Source: Nitrosarchaeum sp.
GTDB lineage: Archaea; Thermoproteota; Nitrososphaeria; Nitrososphaerales; Nitrosopumilaceae
NCBI GenBank assembly: GCA_023264875.1
Contig: JAHFUX010000003.1
Coordinates: 19,799 to 83,798, forward strand
Direction: 5' to 3'
DNA: 64,000 nt
Below are positions 33,600 to 43,114 of the stretch, piece by piece (position 1 is the stretch's first letter; each line of letters begins with the position of its first letter). A program made the position numbers and the translations under genes. The notes under the pieces are model-generated. The model was not told where the DNA came from and did not search any database. It saw only the letters and a program-made list of their open reading frames with translations.

Positions 33600-33974
33600 C
33601 TACCATATGTTTCGTCTCCCTGACTGATGTAATGCAAAAGCCATCGCTGCAAACATAATTGCTAAGAAACCAATAATTGGCAAAGTGGCAGATTTTGGGA
33701 GTTCTAAAAGTGCACTTCCCCATGCATATAAGAAAATTGCCATGACATCAAAAACAACGAACATCAAAATGTAAGCATAATACTGCATCATAAAGTGAGT
33801 TCGTCCTTCACCTGATGGGACTTGACCACATTCCATTGGCAAAAATTTAACGGGATTACTTCTTTTTCTAGGAGAAATCATTCTAGAAATTAAAAGTGCA
33901 GGAGCCATTGCTACTACTGCAAATCCAAACATTAACACTACAGTACTATAATTGCCCGCTAATTCCCCGACCAA
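33600..33974 (-). CDS. nuoA: complex I subunit NuoA
   Basis: A 124-residue subunit with three membrane helices. KFLPMECGQVPSGEGRTHF is the loop with the conserved Cys after Glu, and YAYILMFVVFDVMAIFLYAW is the second helix with its Asp. TTG at 33974 is the only early start; it lies 29 bp after the TATA centre, so the operon mRNA is probably leaderless. It is the first gene of nuoABCDHIJKMLN. Confidence 0.94.
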   Translation of the reverse strand: MVGELAGNYSTVVLMFGFAVVAMAPALLISRMISPRKRSNPVKFLPMECGQVPSGEGRTHFMMQYYAYILMFVVFDVMAIFLYAWGSALLELPKSATLPIIGFLAIMFAAMAFALHQSGRRNIW

Positions 33975-33998
33975 TTTAGCTTTGAACCCAAGTTTTTC

Positions 33999-34006
33999 TA
34001 TAAAAA
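33999..34006 (-). promoter_or_regulatory. TATA box of the nuo operon
   Basis: On the minus strand TTTTTATA is centred about 28 bp before the nuoA start. No other core promoter is seen within the 10.4-kb operon, though weak internal ones cannot be excluded. Confidence 0.55.
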
Positions 34007-34083
34007 GGTATGCACTTTTTTAATGTAAATTTTAGAAAAGCAGTTTTTGAAAAGTACTTAATAGGATAATCACAAATGCGATC

Positions 34084-34548
34084 ATGTCATTAAATATTGG
34101 AGATATTGCTCCAAACTTTGAACTTCCAGACATAGATCTCAAGATGAGGACTTTGGACGAATTCAAGGGAGGGAAAATCATACTGTCATTCTTTGTTGCT
34201 GCAAGCTCTCCAGTTTGTGAAAATGAGTTGTGTAAGTTTAGAGACTCTTGGAGTGAGATATCAAATCTCGGTGCCCAAGTCGTTGCGATAAGTAATGACG
34301 GACCATTTGCTAACAAAGCATTTGCACAAAAAAACAACTTAAATTTTCCAATACTGGCAGATTACAATAGTAAAACAATTCGTGATTACGATGTTTTAAT
34401 GCCACATCTACTACACATCAAAGATTACAATGCTGCAAAACGTTCTGTGTTTATAATAATGGAAAATGGAAAAATTGGATACAAGTGGGTATCTGAGAGT
34501 CCATTAAATGAACCGGATTATGAAGAAATTAAAAAATTTCTAAAATAA
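34084..34548 (+). CDS. peroxiredoxin-like redoxin (AhpC/TSA family)
   Basis: A 154-residue thioredoxin-fold protein. GDIAPNFELPDID is the usual start, and FFVAASSPVCENELCKFRD carries the peroxidatic Cys in an S-P-V-C context as in atypical 2-Cys and BCP/Tpx-type peroxiredoxins. A second Cys five residues later may be the resolving one. It should reduce peroxides using a thioredoxin-like donor. It is divergent from the nuo operon. Confidence 0.85.
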   Translation: MSLNIGDIAPNFELPDIDLKMRTLDEFKGGKIILSFFVAASSPVCENELCKFRDSWSEISNLGAQVVAISNDGPFANKAFAQKNNLNFPILADYNSKTIRDYDVLMPHLLHIKDYNAAKRSVFIIMENGKIGYKWVSESPLNEPDYEEIKKFLK

Positions 34549-34561
34549 GGAAGATAATTGT

Positions 34562-35074
34562 TTATTCTATTTCTACAACAATATCGTTTTTAGCTACTGT
34601 TCCACCCACTTTGATTTTGATGGATTTAATAGAACCGTTTTTGTGAGATTTAACAGCAACTTGCATTTTCATAGATTCTAAAGTGCAAATAACATCTCCT
34701 TGTTTTACAGAATCACCTTCTTGAACAGCAATAGAAACAACCTTACCAGGAATTTGACTTTTTAATGTTAGTTGAGTATTAGAAGAACTAGCACCTCCAG
34801 AATTTTTGAAGACAATTTTATCAAGATCAGTATGCATGTTAAGAGTAATTGGTACATTATCAATAATGAGATTCATTTCATTTGTTGAATTTTCAAGATA
34901 TCTTGCTCTATGATATTTTTGATCTAGGACAAATTCAATTCCTTTTGAATCCATTTTTAGAATTTTTATTTGATGCTTAACGGTATTGATTTTAATCACA
35001 TACTCATTGTTACCAAGATTTTCAGCGATTTCACCATCAAATATTTGTTCAATATCTTTTATTTTATAATCCAT
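34562..35074 (-). CDS. biotin carboxyl carrier protein of acyl-CoA carboxylase
   Basis: A 170-residue protein. The C-terminal 70 residues are a biotinyl domain with LESMKMQVAV; Lys136 is the biotin site. The N-terminal 95 residues form a beta-rich segment like the linker domain of archaeal acetyl/propionyl-CoA carboxylases. It is the last gene of the carboxylase operon, 6 bp after the biotin carboxylase. It carries CO2 between the two catalytic subunits in the 3-hydroxypropionate/4-hydroxybutyrate cycle. Confidence 0.93.
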   Translation of the reverse strand: MDYKIKDIEQIFDGEIAENLGNNEYVIKINTVKHQIKILKMDSKGIEFVLDQKYHRARYLENSTNEMNLIIDNVPITLNMHTDLDKIVFKNSGGASSSNTQLTLKSQIPGKVVSIAVQEGDSVKQGDVICTLESMKMQVAVKSHKNGSIKSIKIKVGGTVAKNDIVVEIE

Positions 35075-35080
35075 TTATCA

Positions 35081-36568
35081 TCAATTTAGTTTATTTTTCC
35101 AAGTAGAATTATTAGAAGTAGAATTTTGCACTCTACTCTTAAAATATTCAGAGTAAATAATGGCAGCTGCTAAAGCAGCCTCACTTTTTTCAATTTTTTC
35201 TGTTTTCAAATCTTCTTTTAATCTATCAATAATTTTATATCGGTTTAGAAAGTCTGTAGAAAGAGTTCCATTTTTGTATTCATCGGTGTTAAGAATTGTT
35301 TTATAAAGTGGTATTGATGTCTCAACACCTTGAATGTAAAAATCATTTAATGCGTTTAACATTCTGGTTCTTGATTCTTCAAATGTTTGACCCCATGTGC
35401 AAAGTTTAGCCATCAAAGAATCATAAAATGGAGACACAGTACAACCAGAATAGAGATATGTATCACATCTAACACTTGGTCCTGACGGAATAGTCACATC
35501 AGACACAGGACCGGTAGAAGGGGCAAAATCTAAGAATGTATCTTCTGCATTTATTCTACATTCAATTGCATAGCCATTCATTTTGAGATCTTTTTGTTTG
35601 AATGGAAGTGGTTCGCCATTTGCAATATCTATTTGTAGTTTAACAAGATCTAAGCCAGATACAAATTCAGTAATTGGATGTTCTACTTGTAATCTAGCAT
35701 TGATTTCTATAAAATAGAATTCACCATTATCTGCTCTAAGAAATTCTGCAGTACCAAGATTAGTATAATCAACTGCCTTAGCTGCTTTAACAACTAATTC
35801 ACCAATTCTATCTCTTGTTTCTTGATCAACTATAGGTGAAGGTGTTTGTTCAATAAGTTTTTGATTACGTCTTTGAATTGAACATTCTCTTTCAAATATA
35901 TGAACAGCGTTACCATGTTTGTCTCTTGCCATTTGATATTCAATATGTCTAGTTTTTTGAAGAAATTTTTCAACTATTATTGCAGATTTCCCAACTGCAG
36001 AAATTGATTCGCTTGTAACTGTTTCAAAACCTTCCCGTAATTCTTTATCATTATTTACTAATCTGATTCCACGACCACCACCACCGAAAACGGATTTTAA
36101 TAGTACGGGGTATGAAATGTCATTTGCAATTTTTAATGCCTCTTCGACATCTTTTACAAGACCGGGGCTTCCTGGAACAGTTGGGACTTTTGCTTTTAAC
36201 ATAGCAGATTTACATTGCATTTTATCACCACAAAGATCCATAGATACAGCAGATGGACCAATAAAATTTATTTTATTTTTTTCACATTTACTTGCAAAGT
36301 CAGAATTTTCTGAAAGAAAGCCATAGCCGGGATGTATGGCATCTGCACCAGAAGATAATATTATCTCAATAATTTTTTCTTGATTCAAATAAGATTTTGC
36401 AGGAGAAGCCTCACCGATATGATATGCTTCTGTAGCTTGTTTGACGTGTAAAGAATTGTAATCTTCATCAGAGTACACTGCTACAGTTTTGATTCCAAGT
36501 GCGTTACATGTTTTAATTACACGTAGAGCAATTTCTCCTCTATTTGCGATAAGAACTTTTTCAATCAT
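35081..36568 (-). CDS. biotin carboxylase subunit of acetyl/propionyl-CoA carboxylase
   Basis: A 495-residue ATP-grasp enzyme that carboxylates biotin. KVLIANRGEIALRVI is the N-domain, LLKSVFGGGGRGIRLV the ATP-binding Gly-rich loop, and FIEINARLQVEHPITE the metal and bicarbonate region with its Glu and Arg. A 45-residue C-terminal extension is unlike bacterial AccC and may contact the partner. It lies 6 bp after the carboxyltransferase gene. In this phylum one enzyme is thought to act on both acetyl-CoA and propionyl-CoA. Confidence 0.95.
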   Translation of the reverse strand: MIEKVLIANRGEIALRVIKTCNALGIKTVAVYSDEDYNSLHVKQATEAYHIGEASPAKSYLNQEKIIEIILSSGADAIHPGYGFLSENSDFASKCEKNKINFIGPSAVSMDLCGDKMQCKSAMLKAKVPTVPGSPGLVKDVEEALKIANDISYPVLLKSVFGGGGRGIRLVNNDKELREGFETVTSESISAVGKSAIIVEKFLQKTRHIEYQMARDKHGNAVHIFERECSIQRRNQKLIEQTPSPIVDQETRDRIGELVVKAAKAVDYTNLGTAEFLRADNGEFYFIEINARLQVEHPITEFVSGLDLVKLQIDIANGEPLPFKQKDLKMNGYAIECRINAEDTFLDFAPSTGPVSDVTIPSGPSVRCDTYLYSGCTVSPFYDSLMAKLCTWGQTFEESRTRMLNALNDFYIQGVETSIPLYKTILNTDEYKNGTLSTDFLNRYKIIDRLKEDLKTEKIEKSEAALAAAIIYSEYFKSRVQNSTSNNSTWKNKLN

Positions 36569-36574
36569 GTTTAA

Positions 36575-38122
36575 TCATAGATTGATATTTCCATGTTTTC
36601 TTGGAAGTTGCTTTTCTCTTTTGTTTGCAAGCATCTCTAATGCTTTGATTAGCATAGGTCTTGTTTCAGCTGGATCAATTACATTATCGATAGTACCATG
36701 AGATGCTGCAACGTAAGGATTTTCAAATTTTTCTGAGAATTCACTGATTAGTTGTTTTTTAAGGGCTTCAGGATCATCAGCATTAGATAGTTCCTTTCTG
36801 TACATAATTTTTACAGCTGCTTCAGCACCTAATACAGCACATCGTGCAGTTGGCCATGCATAATTTACATCTGTTCTTAGATTTTTACTTCCCATGGCTA
36901 TGTATGCACCACCATATGCTTTTCCTATTACAAGTGTAATTCTAGGAACAGTGGCCTCACAATAAGCGTAGAGAAGTTTGCTACCATGTCTAATGATACC
37001 ATTATGCTCTTGATTAGAACCTGGCATGTAACCAGGAGTATCTACAAATGTAATAATTGGAATATTGAATGCATCACAAAATCTGATGAATCTAGCTGCT
37101 TTGTTTGATGAGTCAATATCAAGTGCACCAGCAAGATGTAATGGTTGATTAGCTACAATACCAACAACTTTACCATTTAATCTACTATAACCAACAACAA
37201 CGTTTGGTGCAAACAATTCATGAATCTCAAAGAATTCATGATTATCAACAACAGATCGAATGATTTCCTTCATGTCATATGGCTGTAAAGGGTTATCAGG
37301 AATTATATTGATTATATTATGATCGAGTCTGTTTGGATCGTCATCAGTTTTTATTTTTAGTGGCTCTTCGGTATTATTTTGTGGAAGAAAAGAGATTAAT
37401 TTTTTAATATAATCCATACATTCGTATTCGTTCTTTACAACGAAATGTGCAACACCACTTTTTATTCCATGTGTCATTGCACCACCCAAGTCATCAAATG
37501 AAATTTCTTCTCCTACAACAGTCTTTACTACATCAGGTCCAGTTACAAACATAGTTCCTGCTTTGTCAACCATAATAACAAAATCAGTCATTGCAGGAGA
37601 ATATACAGAACCTCCAGCAGATGGACCAATACTTGCAGTGATTTGTGGAATAACACCAGAAGCTAATTGATTATGATAAAAAATATCAGCAAACCCATCA
37701 AGGCTCATAATTCCTTCTTGAATTCTTGCTCCTCCTGAATCCATTATTCCAATTATAGGACAACCTGTTTTGACTGCATGATCCATCAATTTTGTAATTT
37801 TTTTAGCTCCCATTTGACTTAGTGTACCACCAAGTACAGTAAAATCATAAGCAAAGACAAAGATTTGTCTACCATTTATTGTTCCATAACCACCAACAAC
37901 ACCATCGGTGTAGAATTTTTTCTTCTGCATATCATATTCATGATAATGATGAGTTATTAGTGGATCAATTTCAGTAAAAGTACCAGCATCTAATAAAAGA
38001 TCAATTCTCTCGCGAGCTGTTAATTTACCTTTATCATGCTGATCTTTAATTTTATCTTGTCCTCCACCTTGTAATGATATTTTATTTCTCTTAGAATACT
38101 CCTCAATTTTCTCGAAATGCAT
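36575..38122 (-). CDS. carboxyltransferase subunit of acetyl/propionyl-CoA carboxylase
   Basis: A 515-residue crotonase-fold carboxyltransferase of the PccB type. GKLTARERIDLLLD and MDSGGARIQEGI are N-terminal signatures, with the oxyanion Gly-Gly in SIGPSAGGSVYSP; TFVDTPGYMPGSNQEH and the second oxyanion loop GKAYGGAYIAMGSK lie in the C-half. It transfers CO2 from biotin to acyl-CoA, making malonyl-CoA and methylmalonyl-CoA. It is the first gene of a three-gene operon that carries out carbon fixation steps. Confidence 0.95.
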   Translation of the reverse strand: MHFEKIEEYSKRNKISLQGGGQDKIKDQHDKGKLTARERIDLLLDAGTFTEIDPLITHHYHEYDMQKKKFYTDGVVGGYGTINGRQIFVFAYDFTVLGGTLSQMGAKKITKLMDHAVKTGCPIIGIMDSGGARIQEGIMSLDGFADIFYHNQLASGVIPQITASIGPSAGGSVYSPAMTDFVIMVDKAGTMFVTGPDVVKTVVGEEISFDDLGGAMTHGIKSGVAHFVVKNEYECMDYIKKLISFLPQNNTEEPLKIKTDDDPNRLDHNIINIIPDNPLQPYDMKEIIRSVVDNHEFFEIHELFAPNVVVGYSRLNGKVVGIVANQPLHLAGALDIDSSNKAARFIRFCDAFNIPIITFVDTPGYMPGSNQEHNGIIRHGSKLLYAYCEATVPRITLVIGKAYGGAYIAMGSKNLRTDVNYAWPTARCAVLGAEAAVKIMYRKELSNADDPEALKKQLISEFSEKFENPYVAASHGTIDNVIDPAETRPMLIKALEMLANKREKQLPRKHGNINL

Positions 38123-38200
38123 AGATATTGTAGAAAAGAAATCTTCCTATATTAATTTAGTTTGATTTTTTTAGAATTCATTAGAACATGATGTATTATT

Positions 38201-38563
38201 CTAAAGACATTCATTCAAACCTGATGGTTTTGAATAACCGTTAATGTATGAATTAAGATTCAAGAACAGAAAACTCTTTTTTACAGATTTTTGATAAGAA
38301 TCAAAAGAGTTTTTCTCTTCACTACATTTTTTGCATATACATAACTGAGAAACTCTCTGAATATCACAAGTATATTGAAATTCACATTGTGAGCATCCAG
38401 CTAATCCTCTACAAACGATACACTGAAGTTCATTTATTTGAGCACATTTTTCATGTTTCACTCCTAATCCTTTTGCCCACAATCCAATTTCATTTACTTC
38501 AATTTTTTCATTACAAACAATACAAGTACCTGAAAACTTCATTGGAATTTTTCTCCAGCTCAT
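38201..38563 (-). CDS. cysteine-rich putative zinc-binding protein
   Basis: A 120-residue protein with 12 Cys. It has an N-terminal CIVCNEKIE knuckle followed by Gly-Leu-Trp and a His/Cys pair (KHEKCAQ), then CIVC, CSQCEFQYTC and CICKKC. This suggests two or three zinc sites in a treble-clef-like arrangement. I do not recognise a named family. The ATG overlaps the rfcL stop (ATGA), so it is translated together with the clamp loader; a role in DNA metabolism is possible but only inferred from context. Confidence 0.7.
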   Translation of the reverse strand: MSWRKIPMKFSGTCIVCNEKIEVNEIGLWAKGLGVKHEKCAQINELQCIVCRGLAGCSQCEFQYTCDIQRVSQLCICKKCSEEKNSFDSYQKSVKKSFLFLNLNSYINGYSKPSGLNECL

Positions 38564-39714
38564 CGAATTGATTCAATCTCCTTTTCAAGAACATCATCAA
38601 AAGTATCCAATTCTAATTTTAATTTTTTATTTTTTATACAAAATAATACGTATGGAAAACATATTGTAACAAACGTACTTGATGATATATGTAAATTTTT
38701 TGCCATAATAGAAGACAATGCTTTGATTTTTTTTCCATCCCACCTAATACGATTTAAAAGTGACCATGAAAGGTTGTATTGTGCGTATCTTATTCGCTCA
38801 TCATTTTGATACAATCCAATTAGAATTTCATTGAGATAACGTAGTAATCGCCAATTTTGAGTTTTCATAATTTTTCCATAAAGTATATCGGCTTTAGAAA
38901 TAATTTCCAAGAGTTTTGCTAGTGTAGTATTATCTAAATTACTGGTAATAATACTAGAGTAAAAAGCATCGATTTTTAATTTTGGATCAATTTGCATAGA
39001 ATACAAAACACTTCTAGCTTCATCAAGTGAATTTGCTTTAAAAAACGCATTAACACCATCTTCTACATTTATGTTTTCAAATGCCATTTCTGTTTGAAGA
39101 TTAAATCCTGTAACAAGGGATTGTGTCAAATTAATCATAGAGCGAATATCACCATGTGATCTATCAATTACTTTTATCATAGAGCCAGGACTGAGCGTTA
39201 CATTTTCTTTTTTCAAAATATTTTCAAGATATATTTTCAAAAGGCGCGGAGGAATTGGCTTGAAAGATATAGTTTTAACAATTTTTTTTATACTTTTCAT
39301 TTTATCGGAAATGTCAGAATTTGCAGCAAGTATAATTGGTACAGTAGGCTCCTTTAAAATTTCAATTAGTGCTTCTGCACCGCCATAATCCCCTCTACCA
39401 TGAATTCCATCAACTTCGTCAATGAAAATCATAGGAATTCCCAAAATGCTGACATTGCCTAATACAGGCGAAAGAATTTCATTAAGTCTAGATTTACTTC
39501 TCACATCACTTGCATTCAGGCCAATCAGATCATATCCAAATTGTTTTGCAGTAAGAAATGCAATTGTTGTCTTTCCAATTCCAGGTGGACCAACTAGTAG
39601 AAGGGGCTTTGTACCTTTTTTCCATTTTGTGAACCATTCAATTATTGAAGATCTAGATTCTTCATTACCAAGCATGTCAGAAATATTCTGAGGCCTATAT
39701 TTTTCAGACCACAT
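38560..39714 (-). CDS. rfcL: replication factor C large subunit
   Basis: An AAA+ clamp-loader subunit of about 384 residues. MWSEKYRPQNISDMLG is the RFC start, GPPGIGKTT Walker A, and FIDEVDGIHG Walker B with a DEVD box rather than the DEAD of small subunits. A sensor-1 AANSD and the HGDIRSMINL block follow. It loads the PCNA clamp. It lacks the long Lys-rich C-terminal tail and PIP box of many archaeal RfcL proteins and is short. ATG at 39714 is preferred; GTG at 39726 overlaps the upstream stop as GTGA and is possible. Confidence 0.93.
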   Translation of the reverse strand: MWSEKYRPQNISDMLGNEESRSSIIEWFTKWKKGTKPLLLVGPPGIGKTTIAFLTAKQFGYDLIGLNASDVRSKSRLNEILSPVLGNVSILGIPMIFIDEVDGIHGRGDYGGAEALIEILKEPTVPIILAANSDISDKMKSIKKIVKTISFKPIPPRLLKIYLENILKKENVTLSPGSMIKVIDRSHGDIRSMINLTQSLVTGFNLQTEMAFENINVEDGVNAFFKANSLDEARSVLYSMQIDPKLKIDAFYSSIITSNLDNTTLAKLLEIISKADILYGKIMKTQNWRLLRYLNEILIGLYQNDERIRYAQYNLSWSLLNRIRWDGKKIKALSSIMAKNLHISSSTFVTICFPYVLFCIKNKKLKLELDTFDDVLEKEIESIR

Positions 39715-39722
39715 CAATTCAA

Positions 39723-40838
39723 TCACTTTGGGAGTTTAGATTCAAACTCTGACCATTTATTTGCTTTTTGTAATTGATTATACCAATATTGATTATAATG
39801 TTCAACAGTCAAAAACAAAAATTCTAAAAACTCTGTATGTGAAAATTCTTCAGGCAATAACTTAAGTGCTAAACGAGCATCTTGAAGATACAAATTACTT
39901 TTTTCCAATGTTATTTCAAATCCTTTTTTGACATCATTGGATAATAAAGTGTAATACAATGGCCAAGAAGGTATTTTCACAAATCCATTTTTGATAGAAT
40001 CTTCAATTTCATTTCCACATCCAACACCTTCAGCAGCTCTTGCCATTCCCAAATAGAAAATTTCTCCAAGAGGTCTTTCTGCTAAAGCCATGTTTCTTCC
40101 TGCCGTTCCCATCACAGATCGATATTTTTTGTAAGATAGATTCATTTCTTCTTCTGTAATCTTAGTTGGTTTTGATTTTAATTTCTCATCAAGATATTGA
40201 CCTATTCGTGCATCTTTGAATCCCTCTTCAAATTCTTTTAGAACTTCATCACCACCTTTAGAAATTTTATCTCGAGCTAATTTCAAAATATAGGGATTCA
40301 TTAGTTTGTAATCATCAAGATATTCCAAATCTTCATCTTTGTCTACAATTCTATCCATTGGTTCACTAAGATCAATTGCTAAAATATGACCTTCCACAAT
40401 ATCTTGTCTTAACTGAGGATCTTTTTTTCCAGTGTAATTGGAAGCTCCGTCAAATAACGCATTAAATACAGGAAAAGTCATTTTTACAAAATTTGAATTT
40501 AAAATACGAAGCACTCTATCTTTAATCACGTCTGGACTTTCTAATTTTGATTTTATACTGTTGATTTCAGAGGCCTGAAGAATGATTTCAGTAGAACCTA
40601 CTTCATTGCCAAATGCTTGTTGTGTTGAATTTGGAGAAAGATCAGATTTGATTTCATGCAAAAGATCTCTAGCAAATCTATCTGCAAAATTTGGAAACTC
40701 ATTTTCTGTTTCTTCTTTGTATTGAGAAAATAATTTGTAACCTTTCGATTTGAATAATCCTTGTTTCATAATTTGTTTTCCAGGTTTTGTACTCATCAAA
40801 GATTCTTTGCTTACAACAGATTGATCTTTCCCACTCAC
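39723..40838 (-). CDS. conserved-looking protein of unknown function upstream of rfcL
   Basis: A 371-residue soluble, mostly helical and highly charged protein without Cys clusters, signal or membrane segments. Notable stretches are FADRFARDLLHEIK, RSVMGTAGRNMALAERPLGE, GMARAAEGVGCGNEIEDSI and FLTVEHYNQYWYNQL near the end. I find no ATPase, nuclease or nucleic-acid-binding signature. It is the first gene of an overlapping unit with rfcL and the Cys-rich protein, so it may serve replication or repair, but this is only context. Confidence 0.7.
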   Translation of the reverse strand: MSGKDQSVVSKESLMSTKPGKQIMKQGLFKSKGYKLFSQYKEETENEFPNFADRFARDLLHEIKSDLSPNSTQQAFGNEVGSTEIILQASEINSIKSKLESPDVIKDRVLRILNSNFVKMTFPVFNALFDGASNYTGKKDPQLRQDIVEGHILAIDLSEPMDRIVDKDEDLEYLDDYKLMNPYILKLARDKISKGGDEVLKEFEEGFKDARIGQYLDEKLKSKPTKITEEEMNLSYKKYRSVMGTAGRNMALAERPLGEIFYLGMARAAEGVGCGNEIEDSIKNGFVKIPSWPLYYTLLSNDVKKGFEITLEKSNLYLQDARLALKLLPEEFSHTEFLEFLFLTVEHYNQYWYNQLQKANKWSEFESKLPK

Positions 40839-40921
40839 ATACGAAGAGCTACTTTATTGTTATTTATGCTTTCAAAACTAGAAAATTTCTTTCACTTAAA
40901 TTACGAAGAATAAAAAAGAAA

Positions 40922-41725
40922 ATGATGGAAGTTATTGAAATTCTTCGTGATGTTTCAAAACGAATTTATAAAAATGTAAAAGATTTGGCAGGTACAGATG
41001 ATGCTGCAGGAGATTTTGGAAGAGGTGCAGGTGGAGATATTTCACGCAATATAGACATTATTGCTGAAAAAACAGTACTAGATTATCTTAAAGAAATTAA
41101 TTTTGATTGTGTTGTTTTAGGAGAAGAATGTGGTAGAGTAGAATTGTCTAAAAATCCTAAAGGATTTATCATTATGGACGCAATTGATGGTTCTGCAAAT
41201 GCTGTAAGAGGGGTTCCATTTTTCTGTAGTTCATTAGCATTTGCAACGGAAGATAAATTGAGTTCCATTACAGATGGAGTGATAACAAATCTATCAAATG
41301 GTGATATGTATTGGGCATCAAAAGGCAAGGGGGCATATTTGAATGAGTTAAAAATTAAAGTTCATGATAAAGAGCCAATTTACAAAATTATTGGAATAAA
41401 CACTTCAGGTGCAACAGCTGAATTAATGAAGAGATTACAACCAATATTTGAGCAACACAATCACATAAGACATTTTGGTGCAAATGCACTAGAAATGGCC
41501 TTGTTTGCAAGAGGATTAATGGATATTTTTATAGATCTAAGAGATAAAATCAGGATTCAAGATATTGCCGCAGGATACGTGATAGTGAAAGAAGCAGGTG
41601 GGCTACTTTTAGATGCTGATTTGAATCCACTTGATGCAGATCTTAGTTACAAAACAAGAATTTCATTTATTGCAGCAGCAAATCAGAAAATCATAGATGA
41701 TGTTATTTCACAAATAAAAAAATAA
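40922..41725 (+). CDS. inositol monophosphatase / fructose-1,6-bisphosphatase family enzyme
   Basis: A sugar-phosphate phosphatase of about 267 residues. GEECGR supplies the Glu pair, IIMDAIDGSANAVRG is the D-x-x-D-G-S metal-binding motif, and RIQDIAAGYVIVKEAGG the C-terminal signature with its Asp. Archaeal members act on inositol phosphates and fructose bisphosphate. The open frame runs on upstream to 40787, but that part overlaps the divergent gene; two tandem ATGs at 40922/40925 give the family's normal start. Confidence 0.88.
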   Translation: MMEVIEILRDVSKRIYKNVKDLAGTDDAAGDFGRGAGGDISRNIDIIAEKTVLDYLKEINFDCVVLGEECGRVELSKNPKGFIIMDAIDGSANAVRGVPFFCSSLAFATEDKLSSITDGVITNLSNGDMYWASKGKGAYLNELKIKVHDKEPIYKIIGINTSGATAELMKRLQPIFEQHNHIRHFGANALEMALFARGLMDIFIDLRDKIRIQDIAAGYVIVKEAGGLLLDADLNPLDADLSYKTRISFIAAANQKIIDDVISQIKK

Positions 41726-41807
41726 AAATTATCAAGTATGAATTAATGTATACCGAAAAAAATTAAATTCTAAATAAAATAGACAATACAAATGATTCTA
41801 GTTTTGG

Positions 41808-42647
41808 CTATCCGTATGATTCGTACTTAATTTCGTAACTTCCATCTTTACGTTTTTCTTCTTTTGTTACAAATCCTTTTGGCCCCAAATATTCAATAAC
41901 TCCATCAATCGTACCCTGATATCCACAAATGTAGACTTTGGTATTTGCAGTTGTGATTTCTTCTCCAACCATTTCTTCTAAAGGGGAAACACCATTTTTG
42001 TTTGGTTTGAAGAATGATTCGACTCTACCAACATGACCTGCCCAAGATCGGTTAAAGAATTCTTTTGGTCTACTAATGGCTGCCCTATATTTGAAATTCC
42101 ATTGATCTTTTCCTCTTTCAAGACTCTCACTCTCTAAGTTTGTCAGCAATTCTTTGTAACTTAGCTCATCAACATAACTTGCCCCATGAAGAACAATAAT
42201 CTCTCTTGTATCTCCAGTATCATGCAGATGTTTAGCAAAAGCGATAAATGGTGCAAGACCAGTTCCACCGCCAACACAAACAATTCTTCTATTATCAGGT
42301 TGACCGTTTGGTAATTTATCGTCAATTAATAAAGCGTTACCTGTAGGATCTCCCAAATATACTTCATCACCAACATTTGCATAAAATAATTCAGTTGTAA
42401 CACGACCGGGTAAAGGCTTTCTAACCCATCTAATTACAAATTCGAAATAATCTTGGTTTTCAGGATGTGATGCAATTGAATATGCTCTTCGAACAATCTT
42501 TTGTTCAGATGGTATTGGTAAACCTATGGTAAGAAATTGACCTGTCGTATATTTGAGCATACCATTATTTGGGATTAAACGAATAACAACAAGATCTTCT
42601 TTGAGTAATTGCATGTAAGTAATTTTTGCTTTATGTTCTACTACCAT
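41808..42647 (-). CDS. ferredoxin-NADP(+) reductase-like flavoprotein, copy 1
   Basis: A 279-residue FAD/NAD(P)-binding reductase. RRAYSIASHPE is the FAD-binding R-x-Y-S motif, CVGGGTGLAPFIAF the NAD(P) pyrophosphate loop, and YICGYQGTIDGV the nicotinamide-binding Cys-Gly block; it ends in the aromatic tail KYESYG. It probably moves electrons between NADPH and ferredoxin or flavodoxin. A close paralogue is at 53119. A TATA-like TTTATCC lies about 25 bp upstream (near 42670). Confidence 0.9.
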   Translation of the reverse strand: MVVEHKAKITYMQLLKEDLVVIRLIPNNGMLKYTTGQFLTIGLPIPSEQKIVRRAYSIASHPENQDYFEFVIRWVRKPLPGRVTTELFYANVGDEVYLGDPTGNALLIDDKLPNGQPDNRRIVCVGGGTGLAPFIAFAKHLHDTGDTREIIVLHGASYVDELSYKELLTNLESESLERGKDQWNFKYRAAISRPKEFFNRSWAGHVGRVESFFKPNKNGVSPLEEMVGEEITTANTKVYICGYQGTIDGVIEYLGPKGFVTKEEKRKDGSYEIKYESYG

Positions 42648-42891
42648 ACAAAGTAATTTTTGCTACTTTGGATAAATGTATTTCTGTTAAATTTTGATTG
42701 TAGATATCCTCAGATAGACTTGGATCAAATTCATATATAAAAATAAAAAATTTAATTAAACAAGTTGGAAAATAGGGCATTATAACAATAAATGTGACGT
42801 AAACACTTTTTTTGAACTATTAATGGATTATTCTATTTTTACTAGAGGACATTATCTTTTAATATTTATATCCAGAGATTTGAGGGTAGGC

Positions 42892-43053
42892 ATGGCTAAA
42901 CTAAAATGCGCTGATTATGGTTTCGAGTGTGAGTTTGTAGTTGAGGGTCAAATAGAGCAAGTAATCGAAGAATTTGGAAAACATACAGAAGATGTACATG
43001 GGATAGATTATTCAAAAGAAGCTTTAATGCAATTTATCCTTAGAAAGAAATAA
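42892..43053 (+). CDS. DUF1059 family small protein
   Basis: A 53-residue protein, MAKLKCADYGFECEFVVEG and onward, with two conserved Cys and a C-terminal HTEDVHGID segment, as in DUF1059. Cys and His could bind a metal. ATG at 42892 is used; an in-frame ATG at 42823 lies upstream of the A/T-rich TATA-like AATATTTATAT (about 42861-42871), which would be inside such a longer gene. The 244-bp gap before it holds only promoters. Confidence 0.78.
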   Translation: MAKLKCADYGFECEFVVEGQIEQVIEEFGKHTEDVHGIDYSKEALMQFILRKK

Positions 43054-43114
43054 GATCTATTCATATTTATTAATTCTTTATTATATATTTAGATAAAATA
43101 ACTAACCAAAAAAA

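Noticed and set aside
40787..40921. 45-residue N-terminal extension of the IMPase frame
   Set aside because: It overlaps the start of the divergent gene and the promoter region and has no family similarity.
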